A stretch of DNA of 64,000 nt from Streptomyces fragilis (GTDB lineage Bacteria > Actinomycetota > Actinomycetes > Streptomycetales > Streptomycetaceae), in the NCBI RefSeq assembly GCF_003112515.1, contig NZ_BEVZ01000001.1, positions 372,001-436,000 of the forward strand, read 5' to 3'. A program made the translations under genes and the position numbers. The notes beneath the pieces are model-generated. The model worked only from the letters and a program-made list of their open reading frames with translations. It was not told the DNA's origin and ran no database searches. The number at the start of each line of letters is the position of its first letter. The stretch's first letter is position 1. Positions 44,928 to 53,250 of this stretch are shown in pieces.

Positions 44928-45665
44928 TCACGGTCGGCCGTGGTCCGCCCTCGCGGGGACCGGGCAGGCCTGCAGCGCGTCGAGCACGAACTTCAGCGAG
45001 CCGACCAGGTGCAGGGCGCCCGCATCGAGCAGCGAGGCCTCCCCGGACGCGCTCCGCGCGTGGCCGAGGAAGGCGACACCGGCCGCGCGGGCGGCCTCGA
45101 GGTGGGCGGGGGTCTCGCCGACGAACAGGGCCTCCCCCCGCTCCGCCCCCAGCGAGGCGAGCGCCCCGGCCAGCGTGTAGCGGAACTCCTCGCGGCGCCC
45201 GGTCCCCCGCCCGCACACGCGGGGCAGCGCGTCCGTCAGTCCACGCCCGGCCACGTAGCGGCTTCCCGCCTCCGCGTCGTGGCGGGTCACCACCGCCGTG
45301 CGCACGCCCAGCGCGGCCCAGGTGCGCACCAGCGGGTCGGCCCACGGCGTGGGCGACGCCTTCGGCACGGCGCGGAGCTCGGCCGCGGTGAGGCGTGCGC
45401 GCAAGGCGGTCGCGACCGCCTCGTCCGGGCCCTCGGCCACGGCCGCGAGGACCGCGTAGGGGTCTCGGCCGGTCCGGACGGCCGCCGGGAGCGTCCCGCC
45501 CGCCCCGGAGCGGTCGAGCCAGGCGATCAGGTCGTCGGCGAGCAGCCGTTCCTCGTCGCCGCCGGGGGCGAAGAGCCGGCACAGGGGGCCGTCGAGGGCG
45601 AGCAGGACGACGCGGGCACGGGAGACGAGGCGGTCCGCCTCGGCGGTCATCACATGAGGGGCCAT
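44928..45665 (-). CDS. HAD-like protein with degenerate active site
   Basis: 245 aa. The HAD fold is recognised by the opening VVLLALDGPLCRLF, the Thr of VVTRHD and the late block ALFVGETPAHLEAARAAGV. In active HAD enzymes the first motif is DxDG and the last has D-x3-D. Here the nucleophile position is Ala (ALDG) and the last motif has Glu and His in place of the acids. The protein is therefore probably inactive as a phosphatase, perhaps a binding or regulatory protein. Start ATG 45665 overlaps the GntR gene stop by one base. Confidence 0.75.
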   Translation of the reverse strand: MAPHVMTAEADRLVSRARVVLLALDGPLCRLFAPGGDEERLLADDLIAWLDRSGAGGTLPAAVRTGRDPYAVLAAVAEGPDEAVATALRARLTAAELRAVPKASPTPWADPLVRTWAALGVRTAVVTRHDAEAGSRYVAGRGLTDALPRVCGRGTGRREEFRYTLAGALASLGAERGEALFVGETPAHLEAARAAGVAFLGHARSASGEASLLDAGALHLVGSLKFVLDALQACPVPARADHGRP

Positions 45666-46549
45666 CAGGACAGTGTCAGGTCCGTGGTGATGGTTGCCCA
45701 GAGGGCGTCGAACCACTTCTGCGACTGCTCCACGAACGCCGCGTCCCGTGAGGCCCCGGCACGCTCGAAGGAGAACAGGAGGGACTCCGCGCTCATCCCG
45801 TCGAACACCTCGACCGCCTCGCTCTCCCCGACCGTCTCCTCCCGCCGGGTGATCATGTAGTAGGCCATCAGCGCCTCGGAGCCGTTGAGCAGGTAGAGCT
45901 TCATCGGCGGGGTGAACGGCAGCGCCCGGAAGGTGACCCGGACGTCCACGCCGTGCGAGTGGCGCAGCATCCGCAGGTTGTGGCGCAGGACGTGGCCCTG
46001 GGCGTTGCGCTGCGCCAGCCACCACTCGTGGACCGGGTCGGGCGGCTCGACGTCGCCGTCGGCCCGCCTGCGGCGCCCCTCGACCGGGACCGGGAAGGCG
46101 AGGTTGATGTTCCGGGACGGGACCAGGATCCGCACGTCGATGGACTCCGGCCGGACCCGGCCCTCGTGGACCATCCGCAGCGGCTCGGCGAGCGCCAGCA
46201 TCAGCGTCTCGGCGGTCAGGCAGACCGCGTCGATCCGCACCGCGGGCTCCTGGAAGGCCTGCACCAGCCGGGGCGCGAGGCCGACCATGGCCGGGCGCGG
46301 CTCGCCCGAGGCCGGCCTGCGCTCGGCGATCCTCGGCGGGCTCCCCTTGCTGACGTTGGTGAGCAGGCCGAGCTCCTGCAACGTGCGCAGGGCCTGACGC
46401 ACCGCGCCGCGCTCCACGCCGAACTCCTCGGCGAGCTCCGCCTGGGTGGGCAGCCTGTCGCCCGCCCTCAGCTCACCGGCCTGGATCCGGTCGCGCAGCA
46501 CCTCGGCGATCTCGTGGGACGAGAGTCTCCTGTTGCCAGTCACCGCCAC
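45665..46549 (-). CDS. GntR-family transcriptional regulator
   Basis: 294 aa from a GTG at 46549; further GTGs at 46543 and 46564 are possible. The N-terminal winged helix has LPTQAELAEEFGVERGAVRQALRTLQELGLL. The C-terminal ~200 residues have no HutC- or FadR-type signature I can name, with a helical end. It forms an operon with the HAD-like gene (TGATG overlap). An inverted repeat at 46578-46602 just upstream suggests autoregulation. Confidence 0.85.
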   Translation of the reverse strand: MAVTGNRRLSSHEIAEVLRDRIQAGELRAGDRLPTQAELAEEFGVERGAVRQALRTLQELGLLTNVSKGSPPRIAERRPASGEPRPAMVGLAPRLVQAFQEPAVRIDAVCLTAETLMLALAEPLRMVHEGRVRPESIDVRILVPSRNINLAFPVPVEGRRRRADGDVEPPDPVHEWWLAQRNAQGHVLRHNLRMLRHSHGVDVRVTFRALPFTPPMKLYLLNGSEALMAYYMITRREETVGESEAVEVFDGMSAESLLFSFERAGASRDAAFVEQSQKWFDALWATITTDLTLS

Positions 46550-46577
46550 GCTCTCCTGACTCACGACCGAACGGTAC

Positions 46578-46602
46578 AACTTCCGTACAGATTACGGAGG
46601 TT
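46578..46602. promoter_or_regulatory. Probable GntR operator
   Basis: AACTTCCGTA-CAGAT-TACGGAGGTT, with 9 of 10 arm bases paired. It lies 28 bp before the GntR start and could also serve the divergent 63-aa gene. Confidence 0.6.
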
Positions 46603-46742
46603 GGTTTCGCGAACCACCAACTGGACATAACTCCAACCAACTTGGACACTTGGCAGAGTTGGACCGAGTTGGCCCCACTTCCATCGCCGGGAGCGAACCA
46701 CAGACCGCACCGCCCACGAGACCGAGACCCCCTGGAGGCACC

Positions 46743-46934
46743 GTGCCCGCCCTTGCCGCCCTCGCCGCCGCCGTCGCCGTCGTCATGGTCGAGCGGTACG
46801 TCGAGATGAGGTACGGCACGGCCGGTCTCGTCGGCCTGCTGCTCCTCACCGTCGGCCGCAAGGCCAACAGCCCGACGTGCAGCTCCGCGGGCGCGGTGGT
46901 GCTCGCCGTGACCGTCACCTCGCCGGCGGTCTGA
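46743..46934 (+). CDS. Small hydrophobic protein, 63 aa
   Basis: GTG at 46743 preceded by GGAGG at 46733. The first ~20 residues are Ala/Val-rich and hydrophobic, a second hydrophobic segment GLVGLLLLTVG follows, and the tail contains one Cys (SPTCSS). A small membrane or secreted protein of unknown function. The 130 bp upstream are full of CCAAC/GTTGG motifs, which may be regulatory. Confidence 0.6.
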   Translation: MPALAALAAAVAVVMVERYVEMRYGTAGLVGLLLLTVGRKANSPTCSSAGAVVLAVTVTSPAV

Positions 46935-47021
46935 CTCGGCAAGCGTACAACTTCGCGCCATTTCCGGGGAGTTCACGCAAAGGTGGTTACCCCGACGGGC
47001 GAGATGGATACAACTGGAAGT

Positions 47022-47038
47022 GAGTTGGTCGCCAACTC
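47022..47038. promoter_or_regulatory. Perfect inverted repeat GAGTTGG-TCG-CCAACTC
   Basis: Arms of 7 bp around 3 bases, in the 377-bp gap between the 63-aa gene and the convergent asparaginase gene. It shares its GTTGG core with motifs at 46610-46675. No gene in this gap is supported. Confidence 0.45.
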
Positions 47039-47262
47039 CTCCAACCTGGCTCGGGAGCCGGGTGGTTGGCGGCAGAGCCGGATCGCGGCAGCGTTCCTCT
47101 CCGGAGGGGAGCCGGGAGCGCACTCCCACAACTGAAGAGCACGCTACGGATGCACCACCCCAGCACAGTCCCGTCCACCACCGGCCGGCGAGCGCCGGGC
47201 AGGAAGGAGGTCCGACCAGGGCAGTTCACGGCAGGGTGCCCGCCCTACCGGGCGGGGCCCCT

Positions 47263-47284
47263 GCGGCCCCCCACGAGGGGCCGC
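47263..47284. terminator. Hairpin after the asparaginase gene
   Basis: GCGGCCCC-CCACGA-GGGGCCGC, an 8-bp perfect stem 28 bp past the asparaginase stop on the leftward strand. Confidence 0.6.
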
Positions 47285-47311
47285 ACCCCCGCACCACCGG
47301 TCGGCCCAGGC

Positions 47312-48388
47312 TCAGAAGACCGCGCGCACGGAGCCGACCTCCCGGCCGCCGCCCAGCAGCGGCGCACGGCCGATGCGCTCCAGCACGGGGGCGTCGACCC
47401 CCGCCAGGCGCAGCGCCCGCGCCAGCACCGGGCCGAGCGCGCGCGTCGCGCCGTCCTCCACCTTGAACGCCAGCGCCCGCCCGTCCGGCAGCGCCACGGC
47501 CTGCACCGCCTCGGCGCCCATCTTCGACAGGACTCCCGGCACCTCGCGCATCAGCCAGGTGTCCGGACGACGCGTTCCGGCCACGTACTCCGGGTACGCC
47601 CGCATCGCGTCCGCCACCCGGCGCTCCGCGCTGCCCGGCTCCGCCAGGACGTAGGCGCGGAAGGCCCGGGCCAGGCCGGTGAGGCCGATCGCCATCAGGG
47701 GCGCGCCGCAGCCGTCGGTGCCCACCGCGGCCACCGGCTCCCCCGCCGCCTCCTCGACCGCCGCGTGCACGAGCCGCTGCAGCGGGTGCCCCGGGTCGAG
47801 GTAGTCCTCCAGCGACCATCCGTTGAGGGCGGAGGCGGCCAGCATGGCGGTGTGCTTGCCGGAGCAGTTCATGGCGACCCGCTCCCGGACGCCGCCGGCG
47901 GCCAGGTACGCCTCCGCCTCGACCGGGTCCAGCGGCAGGTCGACGGGGCAGCCCAGCTGCTCCTCGCTCAGCCGGAACTCGGCCAGCATCTCGCGCACCA
48001 GCTCGCGGTGAAACGTTTCCCCGCTGTGGCTGGCCGCCGCCAGGGCCAGCCGCTCGCCCTTCAGCGCCAGTCCGGCCCGCAGGATCGCGGCAGCCTGCAT
48101 CGGCTTGTTCGACGACCGGGGGAAGACGGCCACACCCGGATCGCCGAGCGCGAACTCCACCGACCCGTCCGGCGCCAGCAGCACCAGGTGCCCGCGGTGC
48201 CGCCCCTCCACGAAGCCCGAGCGCACCACCTCGGCCAGCGGCACCGGCTCGACGGCGGGAGCGGCCGGCGCCGCGGCGGCGGCCCGGCCGGCGGGGTCCG
48301 CCGGATCGACCCGGTCGGCCCGGTCGGCGGCCGGGGCGGGGCGGTCGTCGGCGAGGACGCGGGTCGGCTCGGAGGTCGGCTCGGACAC
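47312..48388 (-). CDS. L-asparaginase, Rhizobium etli (AnsA II) type
   Basis: 358 aa. After a 45-residue Ala/Pro/Asp-rich leader the protein matches the class 3 asparaginases: SSNKPMQAAA (catalytic Ser and Lys), SHSGE, NCSGKHTAML and GTDGCGAPL with conserved Cys. It hydrolyses asparagine to aspartate and ammonia. The class is unrelated to the E. coli threonine-type enzyme. Transcribed towards the GntR region, upstream of rsiG in the same direction with 23 bp between rsiG stop and its start. Confidence 0.85.
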   Translation of the reverse strand: MSEPTSEPTRVLADDRPAPAADRADRVDPADPAGRAAAAAPAAPAVEPVPLAEVVRSGFVEGRHRGHLVLLAPDGSVEFALGDPGVAVFPRSSNKPMQAAAILRAGLALKGERLALAAASHSGETFHRELVREMLAEFRLSEEQLGCPVDLPLDPVEAEAYLAAGGVRERVAMNCSGKHTAMLAASALNGWSLEDYLDPGHPLQRLVHAAVEEAAGEPVAAVGTDGCGAPLMAIGLTGLARAFRAYVLAEPGSAERRVADAMRAYPEYVAGTRRPDTWLMREVPGVLSKMGAEAVQAVALPDGRALAFKVEDGATRALGPVLARALRLAGVDAPVLERIGRAPLLGGGREVGSVRAVF

Positions 48389-48411
48389 GGTGCGGTGCCT
48401 TTCGGGAGGGT

Positions 48412-49083
48412 TCAGAGCAGCAGGTCGTCCACCTGTGCTTCTCCCTCACGGTACCTGCGCGCCAGCTCGGCCCCGCACGCGTCGGCGGTGCGCTGCAGCT
48501 CCTGGCGGCGCAGCGACACCCCGCGCTCGTGCCGCACCAGACGGGCGAGGGCCACCCGCAGCTCCACGTCGGTCCGGGCGGCCAGGTCGGAGAGGCCGAC
48601 CTCGTCCAGCATCCCGGCCGCCTCCCGCCGGTACTCCTCGCTCCGCGGGGCGGAGAAGGTGACGTGCCGGGCCGACGAGGGGTGGCGGGCGGGGGCGTCC
48701 CGGAGGATCTCCGGCAGCCGCTCCATGACCGGCCCCAGCTCGGCCGCGGGCCCCTGCCCGGGGCCGGCCGGGCCCCTGCGGCCCAGCTCGGCGCGGAGGA
48801 TGTCGATCCGGCCCTGCAGCAGCCGCCGCAGGTAGCTGAGGTCCGCCTCGTCGGCCTGCGCACGGCGCCGCAGCGCGCGGATCTCGGCCATCGGCAGCCC
48901 GGCGACCGGCACGGCCGCCACCGGCGTCCTGGCCGCCCCGCAGACCGTCCCCTGCGGGGCCACGGCCCCGGAGGCCGCCGCCATGTCGTGCGCGGGCGTC
49001 CGCTGCGCGAAGGCGCGCCCCGCCACCGCCTGCCCGTCCCGCTCGGCCGCCCGTCCGCCGATGTGCGTTCCCGGTGTCCTCAT
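48412..49083 (-). CDS. rsiG: Anti-sigma factor RsiG, c-di-GMP-responsive
   Basis: 223 aa. Two helices carry the E-x3-S-x2-R-x3-Q-x3-D motif that binds c-di-GMP in RsiG: EADLSYLRRLLQGRID (~residues 79-94) and ERGVSLRRQELQRTAD near the C-terminus. In Streptomyces venezuelae RsiG loaded with c-di-GMP holds the sporulation sigma factor WhiG inactive. The N-terminal ~65 residues are disordered. ATG 49083 chosen (49095 also possible). Both motifs are complete, so the protein is expected to be functional. Confidence 0.9.
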   Translation of the reverse strand: MRTPGTHIGGRAAERDGQAVAGRAFAQRTPAHDMAAASGAVAPQGTVCGAARTPVAAVPVAGLPMAEIRALRRRAQADEADLSYLRRLLQGRIDILRAELGRRGPAGPGQGPAAELGPVMERLPEILRDAPARHPSSARHVTFSAPRSEEYRREAAGMLDEVGLSDLAARTDVELRVALARLVRHERGVSLRRQELQRTADACGAELARRYREGEAQVDDLLL

Positions 49084-49252
49084 CTGCTCCAGCATCTCCT
49101 TGGTCGCCCGCGACCGGCGTGTGGACCTGCATCGTGCCACCCCAAGTGGCCGCAATGTGCGCGAGTGTCCATGATCGTCCCCTGTTGGGGGGCGTGCGAA
49201 CCTCCTGGGGTCAGGCGGAACAGCCGTTCGGCGACACGGCATGATGGGGACC

Positions 49253-49678
49253 ATGCGAGCGGTGGTGCAGCGGGTGGACGGCGCGAGCGTCGTCGTCGAG
49301 GGCGAGACGGTCGGAGAGATCACTGGTGAGGGGCTGTGCGTCCTGGTCGGGGTCACCCACGAGGACACCCCGGAGAAGGCGGCCCAGCTGGCCCGCAAGC
49401 TCTGGTCGCTGCGCGTCCTGCGCGACGAGAAGTCCTGCAGCGACGTGGACGCGCCGCTTCTGGTGATCAGCCAGTTCACCCTTTACGGGGACGCCCGCAA
49501 GGGTCGCCGGCCCACCTGGAACGCGGCGGCGCCCGGCCCGGTGGCCGAGCCGCTGGTGGACGAGGTGGTGGCGCGACTGCGCGCGCTCGGCGCGACGGTG
49601 GCGACCGGCCGGTTCGGGGCCGAGATGAGGGTGTCCCTCACCAACGACGGCCCCTTCACCGTCCTGCTGGAGATGTAG
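49253..49678 (+). CDS. dtd: D-aminoacyl-tRNA deacylase
   Basis: 141 aa. Removes D-amino acids (and glycine mischarged on tRNA-Ala) from tRNA. The family signatures [15 protein letters not shown] and TNDGPFTV, with the Gly-cisPro-like pocket, are present. ATG 49253 gives the usual MRAVVQRV start. It diverges from rsiG with 169 bp between. Confidence 0.95.
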   Translation: MRAVVQRVDGASVVVEGETVGEITGEGLCVLVGVTHEDTPEKAAQLARKLWSLRVLRDEKSCSDVDAPLLVISQFTLYGDARKGRRPTWNAAAPGPVAEPLVDEVVARLRALGATVATGRFGAEMRVSLTNDGPFTVLLEM

Positions 49679-49751
49679 GGCCCGGCAGGGCGCGGGGCGC
49701 GGCAAGGGCCGAGGCCCCGCGGGCGGGGGCTCCGGGCAGGAGCCCCGCGCC

Positions 49752-50717
49752 CTACGGCTCGACCACGACCTCCTGGGCGGCCGCCGTCCCCCCGGCCAGC
49801 AGCCGGGCGTCCACGGGCACGTTGCGCTTCACCAGGGCGAGGGCGACCGGGCCCAGCTCGTGGTGGCGCACCGAGGTCGTCACGAAACCCAGCTTGCGGC
49901 CCTCGGGACCGTCGTCCGCGTCGCGGATCTCGGTGCCCGGCGGCGGCAGGTGCACCTCGCTGCCGTCCAGGTGCAGGAAGACCAGCCGCCGCGGCGGCTT
50001 CCCCAGGTTGTGGACGCGGGCCACCGTCTCCTGACCGCGGTAGCAGCCCTTCTGCAGGTGCACCGCGGTCTCCAGCCAGCCCAGCTCGTGCGGGATGGTC
50101 CGGTGGTCCGTCTCGAAGCCCAGGCGCGGCCGGTGCCGCTCGACCCGCAGCGCCTCCAGCGCGAGGATGCCGGCGGCCGGTCCGTGCGCCCCGGCGAACT
50201 CCTCGAGCCTCTCCCGGGGCAGGAACAGGTCCCGCCCGTACGGCGTCTCCCGGGCCACGGCGCCTTCCGGGGTGGCGGCGATCGACCCGGCGGGCAGGTG
50301 CACGAGGGCGAACTCCTCGGTGCGGTCGGCGACCTCCACCCGGTAGAAGAACTTCATCGACTCCAGGTAGGCGATCAGCGCCTCCTGGGTGCCCGGCTCG
50401 ACGTGCGCCCAGGTGGTGGCGCCGTCGTCCACCAGGTACAGGGCGTGCTCGATGTGTCCGTGCGGGGAGAGGATCAGCGCCTCGGTCGCCTGGTGCGCGG
50501 GGAGCTTCTCGACGTGCTGGGTGAGCAGCAGGTGCAGCCAGGCCAGCCGGTCGTCGCCGGTGACGGTGACCACGCCGCGGTGCGAGAGGTCCACGAAGCC
50601 CCTGCCGTCGGCCAGCGCCCGCTGTTCGCGGAACAGGTCTCCGTAGTGCGCGGCGACGCCTTCGTCCACACCCTCGGCGGGGACGGCGCCGGGCAGCAGC
50701 AGCAAGGGACTCTTCAT
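49752..50717 (-). CDS. Folate-binding YgfZ/GcvT-like protein
   Basis: 321 aa, aminomethyltransferase fold. The YgfZ signature KGCYRGQETVARVHN with its conserved Cys is clear. YgfZ proteins help repair or assemble certain iron-sulfur enzymes using tetrahydrofolate. It lacks the GcvT catalytic Asp context, so glycine cleavage is unlikely. It lies 9 bp downstream of the Fur-family gene, in one operon. Confidence 0.88.
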   Translation of the reverse strand: MKSPLLLLPGAVPAEGVDEGVAAHYGDLFREQRALADGRGFVDLSHRGVVTVTGDDRLAWLHLLLTQHVEKLPAHQATEALILSPHGHIEHALYLVDDGATTWAHVEPGTQEALIAYLESMKFFYRVEVADRTEEFALVHLPAGSIAATPEGAVARETPYGRDLFLPRERLEEFAGAHGPAAGILALEALRVERHRPRLGFETDHRTIPHELGWLETAVHLQKGCYRGQETVARVHNLGKPPRRLVFLHLDGSEVHLPPPGTEIRDADDGPEGRKLGFVTTSVRHHELGPVALALVKRNVPVDARLLAGGTAAAQEVVVEP

Positions 50718-50726
50718 ACGATCACC

Positions 50727-51203
50727 CTACGTGTCTCGGTCAGCAGGATCTCCGGGCGCGGGAGCGGGGCCCGCGGAGGAGGGCGGTTCCTTCCCGCACC
50801 GCTCGCACCGCCCGAAGATCGCGAAGTGCTTCATGTCGGTGTCGAACCCGAAGGTCGCCCGGAGCTTGGCGGTGAACTCCTCCGCCACCGCGACGTCCGC
50901 CTCGATCACGTCGCCGCAGTCCCGGCAGACCAGGTGCAGGTGGTCGTGCCGGTCGGCGAGGTGGTAGGTCGGGGCGCCGTGCCCCAGATGGGCGTGACTG
51001 ACCAGGCCGAGCTCCTCCAGGAGCTCCAGGGTCCGGTAGACGGTGGAAATGTTGACCCCCGACGCCGTTCTCCTCACTTCACCGAGGATCTCGTCGGGGG
51101 TCGCGTGCTCCAGTGTCTCGACCGCTTCGAGCACGAGTTGCCGCTGCGGGGTCAGCCGGTAACCGCGCTGCCGCAGATCAGTCTTCCAGTCGGTGCTCAC
51201 CAC
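50727..51203 (-). CDS. nur: Fur-family regulator, Nur type
   Basis: 158 aa. N-terminal winged helix RLTPQRQLVLEAVETLEHATPDEIL and a C-terminal metal/dimer domain with HDHLHLVCRDCGDV and a second CERCG. Nur of S. coelicolor is a nickel-responsive repressor of nickel uptake and sodF, encoded in this neighbourhood beside a YgfZ/GcvT-like and a FABP-like gene; the same arrangement here supports the name. Fur, Zur and Nur cannot be separated on motif alone. Confidence 0.82.
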   Translation of the reverse strand: MVSTDWKTDLRQRGYRLTPQRQLVLEAVETLEHATPDEILGEVRRTASGVNISTVYRTLELLEELGLVSHAHLGHGAPTYHLADRHDHLHLVCRDCGDVIEADVAVAEEFTAKLRATFGFDTDMKHFAIFGRCERCGKEPPSSAGPAPAPGDPADRDT

Positions 51204-51227
51204 ACCGAAAGTCTAGGGCGATCCGGT

Positions 51228-51803
51228 CTACTTGAAGAAGGCGATGCCGTCGTCCGGCATATCGTCGGGCAGGGCCTTGGCCCAGCGCTCGACCTCCTCG
51301 GGCGTGACGACCTTCTTCAGGTGGGCCGACATGTAGGGACGCAGCTCGACCTCGGGGGTCTGCTTCTCGCCGACCCACATCAGGTCGCTCTTCACGTACC
51401 CGTACAGCCGCTTGCCGCCGCTGTAGGGCCCGGAGGCGCCGGTCCGCGCGACCGCGTCGGTGACGACGTCGATCTGCGGCTTCTTGTCGGCCATCTGCCC
51501 GTACCAGACCTCGACGACGCCGTCGTCGCGGGTCATCACGATCTCGACGTTGCGGTCCTTGTCGATCCGCCAGAATCCGGACTCGGTCTCCAGCGGGCGG
51601 ACCTTGTTCCCGTCGTTGTCCAGCACCCAGGTGTGGGAGTGGTACTCCAGGAAGTCCCGGCCGTCGTGGCTGAAGCTGACCTCCTGGCCGAAGTTGCACT
51701 TCTCGGAGCCGGGGAAGTCGTGCACGCCCGCGCCGGCCCAATTGCCGAGCAGGAAGGCGAGCGGGACGAGGTCCGGGTGAAGGTCGGACGGGATCTCGAT
51801 CAT
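51228..51803 (-). CDS. Nitrobindin-like (FABP/DUF1794) heme protein
   Basis: 191 aa, ten-stranded beta-barrel. The GxWxGxG hallmark is LLGNWAGAG (~residue 20), and a His near the C-terminus (YMSAHLKKV) is in the place of the heme ligand. Nitrobindins bind ferric heme and react with nitric oxide or peroxynitrite. Same strand as nur, 24 bp upstream of it. ATG at 51803. Confidence 0.82.
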   Translation of the reverse strand: MIEIPSDLHPDLVPLAFLLGNWAGAGVHDFPGSEKCNFGQEVSFSHDGRDFLEYHSHTWVLDNDGNKVRPLETESGFWRIDKDRNVEIVMTRDDGVVEVWYGQMADKKPQIDVVTDAVARTGASGPYSGGKRLYGYVKSDLMWVGEKQTPEVELRPYMSAHLKKVVTPEEVERWAKALPDDMPDDGIAFFK

Positions 51804-51852
51804 GAGTTGCTCTTCGTCGCGAGGGGCGTAAACGGATCGGTCGGGGCGCGGG

Positions 51853-51951
51853 TCAGCGCTGGCCCTGGTACAGCTTCTTCACGGTCAGGCCCGCGAAGGC
51901 GAGAACGCCGAGGCAGACAAGGACCAGCAGGGCCGAAAAGAAGATCTCCAC
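51853..51951 (-). CDS. 32-aa membrane peptide
   Basis: GTG at 51951 follows GAGGAGCACCC, a strong ribosome-binding site. The product begins MEIFFSALLVLVCLGVLAFA, one membrane helix, and ends LTVKKLYQGQR, with a positive cytoplasmic tail. It lies 49 bp upstream of the nitrobindin-like gene, in the same direction. Unknown function. The clean RBS, helix and stop make a real gene likely. Confidence 0.65.
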   Translation of the reverse strand: MEIFFSALLVLVCLGVLAFAGLTVKKLYQGQR

Positions 51952-52056
51952 GGGTGCTCCTCAGATGAGCGCGGTATAGCGGTGTACACAAGAGCCGGAC
52001 CCCAGCTTACGCGCCCGGGGTCCGGCTCTTCCTACGAGGTGCGTCGCAGCGCGCGG

Positions 52057-53250
52057 TCAGCCCAGCAGCTGGGACTGCAGCACGACCGTCTGCTGGAAGG
52101 GGACCGCCGGGGCGGTGCCCTTCCTGGTCTGCGTGATCACGGCGAGGGTGTCGCCGGCGTTCAGGTAGGCGTGGCGGCTCTGCTCGTCGCCGTAGGGCTT
52201 GACCTCGAGGTAGGCGAGCAGCGGGACGTCCGCGAGCGCCGCCTTGGCGGGCCAGCTCTCGTCGGCCTCCCACGCCTCGGTCCCCGCCGGCAGGAAACCG
52301 GGTTCGCCGTAGGTGGCCATGGAGTCCCAGACACCGGCCTCGACCTGCTCTGCGGTGTTGAAGTGCAGCAGGTAGATCTCGGTGCGGGTGCCGTCGGGCA
52401 TGGTCCAGCCGCGGGCGGCGATGTGCCGCAGACCGTTGTCGGTGAGGAGCTGCGACAGGTCCTCCCGGGTGTCCTTCTCGAAGGCGGCCAGGAAGGCCTT
52501 CTTCTTCAGCCAGCCGTTCTCGTCGCCGGCCAGCTCCTTGTCCGCGGTGGCGCCCTCGGGCGCCGGCAGCAGGAGTGCGCGCAGGTCCGCGTGGTGCGCG
52601 CCTGCCGGGTTGTCGTCGGCGAACGGGGCGGGGCTGCCCTCGGGCAGGGGCGGCCGCACCAGCTCGGGGTAGTCCCAGCGGCCGTCCGGCTCGGTCGCCA
52701 GGCCCGGCACGTCGGTGCGCTCCATGGACGTGATGCCGTACGCGGCGCCGGTGCCGACGGCGGCGAACACCACCGCGGCGGCCGTCCACCGCCCCACGGC
52801 CCGCAGCAGCCGCCGGTGGTCCCGGGCCGGCTTCGCCCGCTCGGCACCGGCCGCCGCCCGGGGGGCGGCGAAGGGGTTGCCGGCCTCGGCCGGCGGGGCG
52901 CCCGTCACCGGGGCCTCCACCGGCAGGGCGGCCCCCGGCGCCGCGAACGCGGCCGGGGCGTCCGTCGCGGGCGGGGCGTCCGCCGCGGGCGCCGGCGGGG
53001 CGTCCACCACAGACGGGGCATCCGCCGCGGGCGCCGGCGGGGCGTCCACCACAGCCGGGGCATCCGTCACGGGCGCCGGCGGGGCGTCCACCGCAGACGG
53101 GGCATCCGCCGCGGGCGCCGGCGGGGCGTCGGCCGCGGGTGGGGCGGTGGGGGGCGACGGCGGCTCCGTGGCGGACTGCTGCGGCAGCACCGGCGTCGGC
53201 TCCTGCGGCTCCTGCGGCTGTGCGGCCTGATCGACGGCCTGCTCGCTCAT
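52057..53250 (-). CDS. Single-pass membrane protein with DAPPAP repeats
   Basis: 397 aa. A cytoplasmic Pro/Ala/Asp-rich region (~30-130) carries tandem DAPPAPAADAP-type repeats, then one membrane helix (~155-177, AAAVVFAAVGTGAAYGI) and an extracytoplasmic domain of ~215 residues. The outer domain includes ADLRALLLPAPEG, a block echoed in the third gene of the set (DLRKLLLKTPKG), so these proteins are paralogues. Start ATG 53250 overlaps the upstream gene stop by 4 bp. Function unknown. Confidence 0.75.
   Translation of the reverse strand: MSEQAVDQAAQPQEPQEPTPVLPQQSATEPPSPPTAPPAADAPPAPAADAPSAVDAPPAPVTDAPAVVDAPPAPAADAPSVVDAPPAPAADAPPATDAPAAFAAPGAALPVEAPVTGAPPAEAGNPFAAPRAAAGAERAKPARDHRRLLRAVGRWTAAAVVFAAVGTGAAYGITSMERTDVPGLATEPDGRWDYPELVRPPLPEGSPAPFADDNPAGAHHADLRALLLPAPEGATADKELAGDENGWLKKKAFLAAFEKDTREDLSQLLTDNGLRHIAARGWTMPDGTRTEIYLLHFNTAEQVEAGVWDSMATYGEPGFLPAGTEAWEADESWPAKAALADVPLLAYLEVKPYGDEQSRHAYLNAGDTLAVITQTRKGTAPAVPFQQTVVLQSQLLG

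Noticed and set aside
47066..48835. Open frame of 589 codons on the + strand, including a start near 47150
   Set aside because: It is antisense to the asparaginase and rsiG genes and has no motif or good RBS.
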